Origin: Ehretia macrophylla
Taxonomy: Eukaryota > Streptophyta > Magnoliopsida > Boraginales > Ehretiaceae
Direction of reading: 5' to 3'
Assembly: GCA_037974665.1 (NCBI GenBank)
Contig: CM075768.1
Span: 776,501 to 840,500, forward strand
DNA: 64,000 bases
A program made the translations under genes and the position numbers. Numbering within the stretch: the first letter of the stretch is position 1; each line of letters begins with the position of its first letter. Of the stretch, positions 57,491 through 64,000 are shown piece by piece. The notes under the pieces are model-generated. The model did not search any database. It was not told where the DNA came from and was given only the letters and a program-made list of their open reading frames with translations.

Positions 57491-57982
57491 TAAGTTATTT
57501 GATTGATTATTATTGAGTTCGTGAATCGGACACTTTTGTTGCTGATCTCCCAATTGATTGATTGATTATTATTGAGTTCGGGAATCGGGCACTTTCGTTG
57601 CTGATCTCCCAATTGATTGTTTGATTGATGATTGATGATGATTATGGAGTCTTGGTATATATGTGCCACCTCTCGGGCAGCGTTGGGCTGTCGGGTTGAT
57701 AACGGCATGACTGCCATAGGCTACCCCCAGCTCGCATGACGGAGGTGTCATGGAGGGAGGGGCTAGTGAGGTACCTCAGGTGCATGAGTAATGGGGAATT
57801 ATAAGAAGAACGGTTGAGATCGTGATGGCATTTGGAGCTACACCAAATAGAGTATCCTTTATTGATTGGTTATATAGCTATGTGATGATAGTATTATTTG
57901 TGTTATTGTGTGTTTACTGACTTAAAGGATTATTCCAAGGAGTTTGGTAGACCTTGCTCGAGATCTATCGGATCCTCACTGG

Positions 57983-57998
57983 GCTTATGTATATAAGC
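57983..57998 (+). other. Conserved LTR hairpin 2
   Basis: GCTTAT, loop GTAT, ATAAGC between CACTGG and TCACTC. Confidence 0.6.
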
Positions 57999-58544
57999 TC
58001 ACTCTCTATTATTGCATGCTTACAGGTGTTGCAGAGCCGGATTACGGGTACGTGCCTCCTGGGGAGGAAAATGTGCCTTACGTGGACGAGTCATATGTTC
58101 CTGAGTCTTATCCATGATTTTATGTTGTTTAATGTCTTGTACATTAGCTTAATAGACTTTCATATGCTTTATGGTTCTTATTGTAATAGATGTTGAAAAG
58201 ATGATGATCCAAATGATGTTAACTTATTGGGTTTCTTTTGTTTATGGTTAAGTTGTAAATGTGTCTCAACTTACTTTTGAAATGTATGATAAGGTTGAGG
58301 TATTGTATGTTATGTTGGAACGGAGGCAGATAACAAAAACTGATTATTGTATATTATGGTTATGTTTTTTGTTGTTATGCTGTTGAGGAGTTGTTGTTTG
58401 TATGGTTATAGAATTGGATGTTTAATGTTATTAATGAGGTTGGTTTAGAACCTCGGTAATCTATTTACTGTCGTTATACTGCCGAAATTCCGTTGCGTCC
58501 TGACTGATTATAGGAGGGGTCGAGTTGGGGCGTGACAGTTTAAG

Positions 58545-58556
58545 TGGTATCAGAGC
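58545..58556 (+). other. Primer-binding site, tRNA-iMet
   Basis: TGGTATCAGAGC, seven bases after the LTR, the same spacing as in the element at 1-4302. Confidence 0.9.
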
Positions 58557-58822
58557 GCATGTTAGTTGTCAGCCGGGGTATTCTCGGAATGTGGGTAATG
58601 GTCTTAGCATGAAATATGTATGAAAAGAAAGAAAAGTGAAATATGTATTGACATGATTAAATGATTATGTGATTATATGATTTAAGTGCTTATGTGATTA
58701 TGTGATCAATTTGCTTATGTGATTGAAACTTATGTGATCTATGTGCTTTATATGAGTTTGTTGTTTATGTGTTAAAAGTTGTATATAACCTGTTTACCTA
58801 TGCTAACTCTTTGATTAGTACG

Positions 58823-59075
58823 ATGGCCGGTAGACCGAGGACTCGTGGTAGGCCCGAGATTGTAGAGGAGGTTCCCGGTAATGTGGCACCGGGCAGTGAT
58901 AGGGGTGATGTCGGGTTAGGGGCAGCAATGGATCGGATTGCAGATTTGATGGCTGGGCAGGCCCAGTTGTTAGCAGGTCAGGCTGTTCAGACTCCAGCGT
59001 TGCAGGCTCAGATACAGAGTGTACAGGGTGGTAATCACGGTCGAGGTACTATGAAGGAGTTTCTGGGGTACTATC
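58823..59075 (+). pseudogene. gag: Gag N-terminus, cut off by a nested LTR
   Basis: Starts MAGRPRTRGRPEIVEE at the ATG at 58823, the same start as in the intact copy; the upstream Met at 58769 lies in the leader. 84 codons are open with no damage, to KEFLGYY. The LTR at 59076 then replaces the rest and gives a stop after one more codon. The frame would continue in the unseen part beyond the B element. The lack of stops suggests the copy was young when hit. Confidence 0.92.
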
Positions 59076-61934
59076 TGTGACGCCCGAGTTTTAGCCATGC
59101 ATTCAATTACTGTTGCATCCCTTGTTTGCGCATTTCCTTCTGTGCATTATTAACTGTCTTCTTAAATTACTATTCACTCCGTTTTTAACTTCATGCTATT
59201 AGCGAATTAGCATTTTTATTAAATCATATTAATTGTTAGAGTAGTGGGAAAAATGTGCATTTGAGCTAGAGGCGATAGGAGAGCTCGTTTAGAAAATGAT
59301 TTTTGTAGTTGTATGAATAGTGTTACGTAACATAACTTAGGGAATGAATTAGCTAGCATTCATTTTACTATCTAGGTTCGTTTTAAGCTAACTAAGCGCA
59401 TTTAGTGAACCATTTAAGCAAGCAACTTAGCCCCATTTAATATATAACTCACACAACACACACATTAGCTCATAACTTAGCAAAACAAAAACAAAAAAAG
59501 AGAGCATGCTGAAAACACTGTAGCAAATCCGAGAATTGCATAGGAGAAGAAATAGAGTTTTTTTGCTCAACAAATCCTCATTCCAAGCCAAGCCAAGCTA
59601 GGTGCAAGTGGTTTAGGGTGTCTACTAGCCTCCTAGGAGCTCCTACGCGCATTGGTGAGGGATTTCACGGCTTATTTTTGCATTTTAAAATAGTTGCTAT
59701 TTTCTTGATTTGTTGAAAATGTGTTCAAATGCTATTGTATTGATTATCTATGCTATTATACCTTGTATATGAGTGCTAGAGAACATATTTGAACCATTGT
59801 TTCGCTTTTTAAACGGTTGGAATCGTTAGTTTAATTCATGAGGTGAATAGTGACGTTTTTCTAGGGTTTTGTGTAATTGCTCGAATTAGCTTGATTCAAC
59901 ACTCCTAATAGATGCCTTAGGTGCTAATGAAGGTAGTCTAATAGCCCCGTGCACTTGAATTGCTCTAAAATCGCATAAAACGTAAAATAGTCGACTTTAA
60001 TAAAGGGGTTTCGGGGTTAAGACGAATCCGGGTGGATTCGGGCTCTACTTTTGGTATCCTTAGGCTACCTAGGTGCTATAGAAGCTTTGCTAATCCTTGT
60101 TTGAAGCCCGGATGAGGTAGGTGTAGTGTAAAGCTATAAGAGGGAATTTGGGGCTTTCGAGGTTATTGCGGGCGTTTGAATGAGTTAGAGGGTTGAAAGG
60201 GTTTCTTGAGGGTTAGTTAGAAGGTTGGTAGAGTTTCCCTTTAAATTTGAATCATTAACTTTGGTTTGGAGGAAAAATAGCTTGAATAACAAAGGGGTTT
60301 AGGTGCAATTTCGGTTGTCTCGCGCTTCTAACACCTTGGCATGACTTCTTGAATGTTTAAATGTAGTTTCAAGTTGGTGTAGAACTTTTGATGTAATTCT
60401 AATTATATCTTGTATATGCCCTTTTGTAAAACTGATTATTTGCTTGTATAAACTTCTTCTATTTTAACTGCATTGAGGAAACTTCGAGCTTAAAACTGTA
60501 TTAATTGGAGAAGGATTAGGGGTTGAATTATATACCATTAGAAAGCCTTACGAGTCTAGTTTCTACAGCTTTTTACGGTGCATTAATCGGAGTTGTCTAG
60601 AGCAAGTTATGATCATTTTGGTGAGATGTGTCAGAAATGCCCTGTTACGCGAGAATCTGAATTTTGTTGTTATTTTGCTATAGTAATGATATAATTCAGT
60701 TCTAATTGGATGTATTCGATCAAGACCTTATTGTGTAGTGTCCTTGGATGATTAATAACGTAATGGGGCTCTTATAGTTATGTTGTTTTCATGAATTGTA
60801 ATTGAAATCTAATTGCTAGTAAAGTTAATTTAAATTGAAAGCTATTCTATTCGACTGTGAATGAGAAATGCTAGTAGAGTTGTGATGGTCACCACCTTTA
60901 GACATAGGTAATGTTTCTATATATGCTAAACAATTCAACTGTTAGAATTAGTTGTTGTTATCAATGTGCAACTAGTGAACACTTAGAAAGGTCAAGTAAA
61001 CTATGTGGAAGAATGTGTTTAATGCTTTTTGAAACTACATGTAAGGTTAATTGTAAGTTGATAGTTGTCTATTATATGTTAAATGTAATTAACTTAAGTT
61101 AATACTACTAGTGATATGTTAGAATCTTAGCTTGAAGTATAGTTATTTTACTAAAATAGTATGTTAGTTATTAAATGGTTGATAGTTAACTTTTCTATTA
61201 GTTGATAAATGCATTTCTTTCCCTATGTGCTAATGTTGGGCTATCTTCATAGAGATATTACTAACTATTGTAAGTAAAGTAGAATATGAATTAGAAGTTC
61301 ATTAAAGTAGTAAAAGACTGGGTAGTGTCATTGTGAATGAATGTGTCATTTGAACATTAAAGTAACCTAACCTTTATTATCTATATATCCTTTGGAGAAA
61401 TTCTTTGAGTTGAGTTAATGGCTAGTTTATTGTTATGTGGAGTGAATTAATTTCTTGTACAAGTTATTAACTAAAGTAAAATGAGAAATAGTATGAGTAA
61501 CTGCAGGCTCATGTGTTGATTTTAGTTAAACTAAATTCTAGCTCGATTTATATTTAGTTATAGCATGCTGGTTGAATCATTCTCATTTAAGTTTTTGAAC
61601 TATCTTCTTAATTAACTTGTAGACTATTGAAAATATGAAATATATGTTAAGTTAAAGTATATAAAAGTGGTATTTTGTTAAAAATAGAATTCTAATAGAT
61701 ATTGTATATATTCTAAATAAGCGAAGTTATAAGTTAGCTAACTTAGAATGAATGTTGTAGTTAAAGAGTAATTGAAGTAATGTTTGCTCATAGGTTCAAG
61801 GTGACTAGAAATGATGTGATTCAAACTTACATCTTGGAGCTCGGTAGAGGTGAGGGAGACTTCATCCTTATGTGCATAATAGTTTATTTACTTGTATTTA
61901 GATTATGTGCACTTATTGTCTATATATTGTGTGT

Positions 61935-61960
61935 GAGGGCAACCTACTTTGTTGTCCCTC
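61935..61960 (+). other. Conserved LTR hairpin 1
   Basis: GAGGGCAAC, loop CTACTTT, GTTGTCCCTC, identical to the copy at 6535-6560. Confidence 0.65.
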
Positions 61961-62430
61961 AACCATGTGTTTATTGATTTATACTATTGTTATCATTTTG
62001 AGTGCATTGCATCGTGGTTGCGCAACCATTCGGGCATGGTAGTGTCGGGGAAACCGGGCGGCATCGGGCTTGCCGGTCCACCTCGGCTACCATGGTTGCC
62101 CAGTCCCTCTCTCGCTTGGGATGCCGCCCAGGGAGAGTTGGGTCGTAGGATTTCGGGGTACATCCGGAGTACACCCGTTTGGAGTTATAAGGGGATGCCG
62201 GCTTATCGATATCAGTGTCATTATTACATCGAGATTTCAGTTCGTGGCGTCGCTGGTGTGCCTCTGCCCTTCGGGGTATTCGCTTAGCCGGGACGTTACA
62301 GAAGTCAAAGTGTATCGTATCCTTTTTAATGTGTAGTAACTTGTTGTTTTAATTGTTCTTTGGTTGTAAAATACTTTATTTGTACTAACTGCTGCATTGC
62401 ACGTCCCCAGTAGGCCTTATCCCTCACTGA

Positions 62431-62444
62431 GCAATTGTGATTGC
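62431..62444 (+). other. Conserved LTR hairpin 2
   Basis: GCAAT, TGTG, ATTGC between CACTGA and TCATACC. TTTCAGG follows. Confidence 0.6.
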
Positions 62445-63070
62445 TCATACCTCGCTAAACATGTTTCAGGAAGTGCTGAGGGTGAACCCCAACTAGTTGA
62501 GGTGCTAGTGGAAGAGGAAGAAGTTCAGGCTGAGCCTTTAACCTAGTTGTTATGTGTTTGTTGTCTAAGGCGGATTTGCCTTCTTGTTGTTACATGGTGT
62601 ACTTGTATTGCTATAGCATGATCTATTTTGTGACCTTAAGGCTATGTATATTCTTGTAGTTGCAAGTTGAAAGCTGTTGGTTGTAATGTTAGCTTTGAGA
62701 TATTATGGTTTGTAATAACTTTTAATTCTCCTTTTAGTTCTTGCATGCTTGGGGGTGTATGTTTAGAGGTGTTGATTTCAACTTCTAAAATTGCTCTAAT
62801 GTTATCATAGGATGACATGTTAAAAAGGTTTAATGAAAAGTTAAGTTGGGTGCATGCATGTGTGATTTGAACCTTTGAATTTTAATTATAAAAGCTTGTT
62901 TTAGTATATTGTGGCTATTTTGAGCATTTACAGGTTTGAAAAATGTCCGCGGTACAGAGGAAACTCTGTCCATTTTTTTTCCAAAAATTTTGTGACCGGG
63001 TTTGGTATTGGGTTGAGAATAGCATGGTTATTAGAGCCTCCGGTCTCGTGAAGGATCGGGGCGTTACAGG

Positions 63071-63082
63071 TGGTATCAGAGC
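63071..63082 (+). other. Primer-binding site, tRNA-iMet
   Basis: TGGTATCAGAGC, two bases after the LTR. Confidence 0.9.
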
Positions 63083-63639
63083 TTAGTTAGCTCTCAGCCG
63101 GGATAGGGTTCTTGGCCTGTCGGGTAGTAATCCTTGTGTGTGTGCTTGTTAAGTGTGTCTTGAAAGTGTGTGCTTGAATGTGTGATTGTGTGTCTTGAAT
63201 TGATTGTGTGCACCTATGTGATATAGTTATGTGTTATGTCTTAAATGTGTGCTGAGTGAAGTGAAATTGCATCGAATTGACCTCGTGAATCGTTATCTGC
63301 TTGAATTATTGATTGTACCGTATGTACTTGAGCATTTTGAATTAAGTTTTGTTGTGAATTGAATTGGTTTTGTTATGATTCGCACTTGAATGATTTTGTT
63401 GCTTACATTGCTTTATATGCTCTTTTATAATCATGCTTGCATAATAGTTTAAAGAATGTTTATACATATGCAATAGTTTGGCATTCATACATAGTCCGTC
63501 GAATGGTAAGAAAAACTTCTTCCTCCCCTGAAGAGAGGTGATTAGTGGCTGGCCTTTCAAGTTATGTGGATTAGTAGGAACGTGAAGCGGTCGATCAACT
63601 CTTTTATTTGGGAATTGGTGTTGTAGGCAGAGCTCAGTT
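63083..63639 (+). other. Leader of the family-B element, non-coding
   Basis: GTGTGTGCTTG-type repeats near the start, similar in position to the family-C leader. No gag is found. Confidence 0.65.
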
Positions 63640-64000
63640 ATTGGGATTCTTCTAAGGCCTTCTTAGTGCTTAGCGGTCATAAATGAGTAGCTTCTTTTGG
63701 GGTTTCTATATGACAGTTCTCTAGAGCATATTCTTGGTATTTTTTTTATCAGGTATTCTTTTGGTATTCTTTTGTCGACATCTCTCGGAAAAAAATTGGT
63801 ATATGGATTCTTTTCAGCCTTATTATCTAGTATTATTTACAATACTCCTGCTCGGAACTTTTATTGGTATTTTCTCGCCGCTCTTAGTTGGGATTCCATT
63901 CTTCTATGGTATTCATGCCAGCGGGATTCTTATTTGGATTTCGAAGTAGCATCTTTATTGGAGCCTTTATTTGGCCTTATTAAGTGAGGTTCGCAGACAA
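63640..64000 (+). repeat. ATTCTTATTCGG-type repeat domain, third occurrence (cut by window end)
   Basis: Degenerate GGTATTCTTTT / GGATTCTT units. Two overlapping frames stay open (63697-63987, 63734-63949) for the same reason as in element D. Confidence 0.6.

Larger units (their letters stand above)
56076..58537 (+). repeat. 5' LTR of family A (2462 bp)
   Basis: TGTGAAACCCCAC to GGGGCGTGACA. Very like the LTR at 1871-4302. Hairpin 1 at 57464-57490 and hairpin 2 at 57983-57998. A duplicated GAGTTCGGGAATCGGGCA-type segment occurs at about 57514-57562 and 57570-57618. Confidence 0.93.
56076..59075 (+). mobile_element. Family-A gypsy element (5' part), interrupted in gag
   Basis: LTR 56076-58537, primer site and gag start, then a B element inserted at 59076. 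The remaining part lies beyond the window. Left flank GTTAT (56071-56075). Confidence 0.93.
59076..63068 (+). repeat. 5' LTR of family B (3993 bp)
   Basis: TGTGACGCCCGAG to GGGGCGTTACA. The longest LTR in the window. Hairpin 1 at 61935-61960, palindrome 62015-62028, hairpin 2 at 62431-62444. A GC-richer piece at about 62246-62301, absent from the copy at 4350-7650, ends GGGACGTTACA. Open frames within it (60911-61102, 61780-62336) are not genes. Confidence 0.93.
59076..64000 (+). mobile_element. Family-B gypsy element without visible genes (5' part)
   Basis: LTR 59076-63068, primer site, a non-coding leader, then the ATTCTTATTCGG-type domain by about 63640, with no gag in between. Left flank CTATC (59071-59075). 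The organisation equals that of family-C element 15969-29685, and both have a GATCAACTCTT / GATCAAATGCTT segment before the repeats. Probably non-autonomous. The right end is outside. Confidence 0.88.

Noticed and set aside
57490-57751. Open frames also seen at 2652-2867
   Set aside because: Both are at the same place of the family-A LTR on opposite strands; non-coding LTR.

Overview
This window reads as repeat-dense, AT-rich plant nuclear DNA, probably pericentromeric or intergenic DNA of a flowering plant. The evidence is angiosperm-type Ty3/gypsy and Ty1/copia LTR retrotransposons primed by initiator tRNA-Met, and a decayed copy of a plant pararetrovirus (Caulimoviridae). I see no host gene, tRNA, rRNA or CRISPR array. 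Species cannot be assigned from what I can see.

The window is a stack of elements inserted into one another. From left to right: (1) a minus-strand gypsy element of family A, with an uninterrupted gag-protease frame (1-1600) and its 5' LTR (1871-4302); (2) a copia element (copia-1, RT/RNase H pseudogene plus 3' LTR), split by a family-B solo LTR (4350-7650) and a family-A-like solo LTR (10361-13023); (3) a copia-like remnant (about 13109-13889) and a gypsy LTR fragment (13890-14971); (4) a second copia LTR (copia-2, 14972-15968 plus 29691-30979), which received family-C element 15969-29685. That family-C element has no coding capacity and itself received solo LTRs at 19802-22249 and 25614-29046. 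(5) The copia-2 leader, split by a full-length minus-strand gypsy (B3, 31957-41833, decayed gag-pol with a chromodomain-like tail) and by a gag-only gypsy (D, 42184-49977); (6) a rearranged endogenous pararetrovirus (about 50525-56075); (7) a family-A element (LTR 56076-58537) whose gag is cut at codon 84 by a coding-free family-B element (59076 to the window end).

Five insertions have clear 5-bp target duplications: four exact pairs plus solo LTR A (CTGCA), also exact; that is CTAGA, GAGAC, CTGCA, CTTTA and AACAT. Two more are imperfect (CGTTA/CATTA and GGTAT/TGCAT). In those two cases, removing the insert restores a copia reading frame or an LTR alignment.

Only the A element at the left edge retains an uninterrupted gag-protease frame. 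The other coding remnants carry stops, frameshifts or lost catalytic residues, so most of the content would depend on proteins supplied in trans. The most interesting signal is in the LTRs. Families A, B, C and D share, at conserved distances from the LTR 3' end, hairpins whose stems differ between families yet stay complementary. The clearest has an invariant CCTACTTTG-type loop. A second shared feature is a repetitive ATTCTTATTCGG-type domain that takes the place of pol in three non-autonomous elements.
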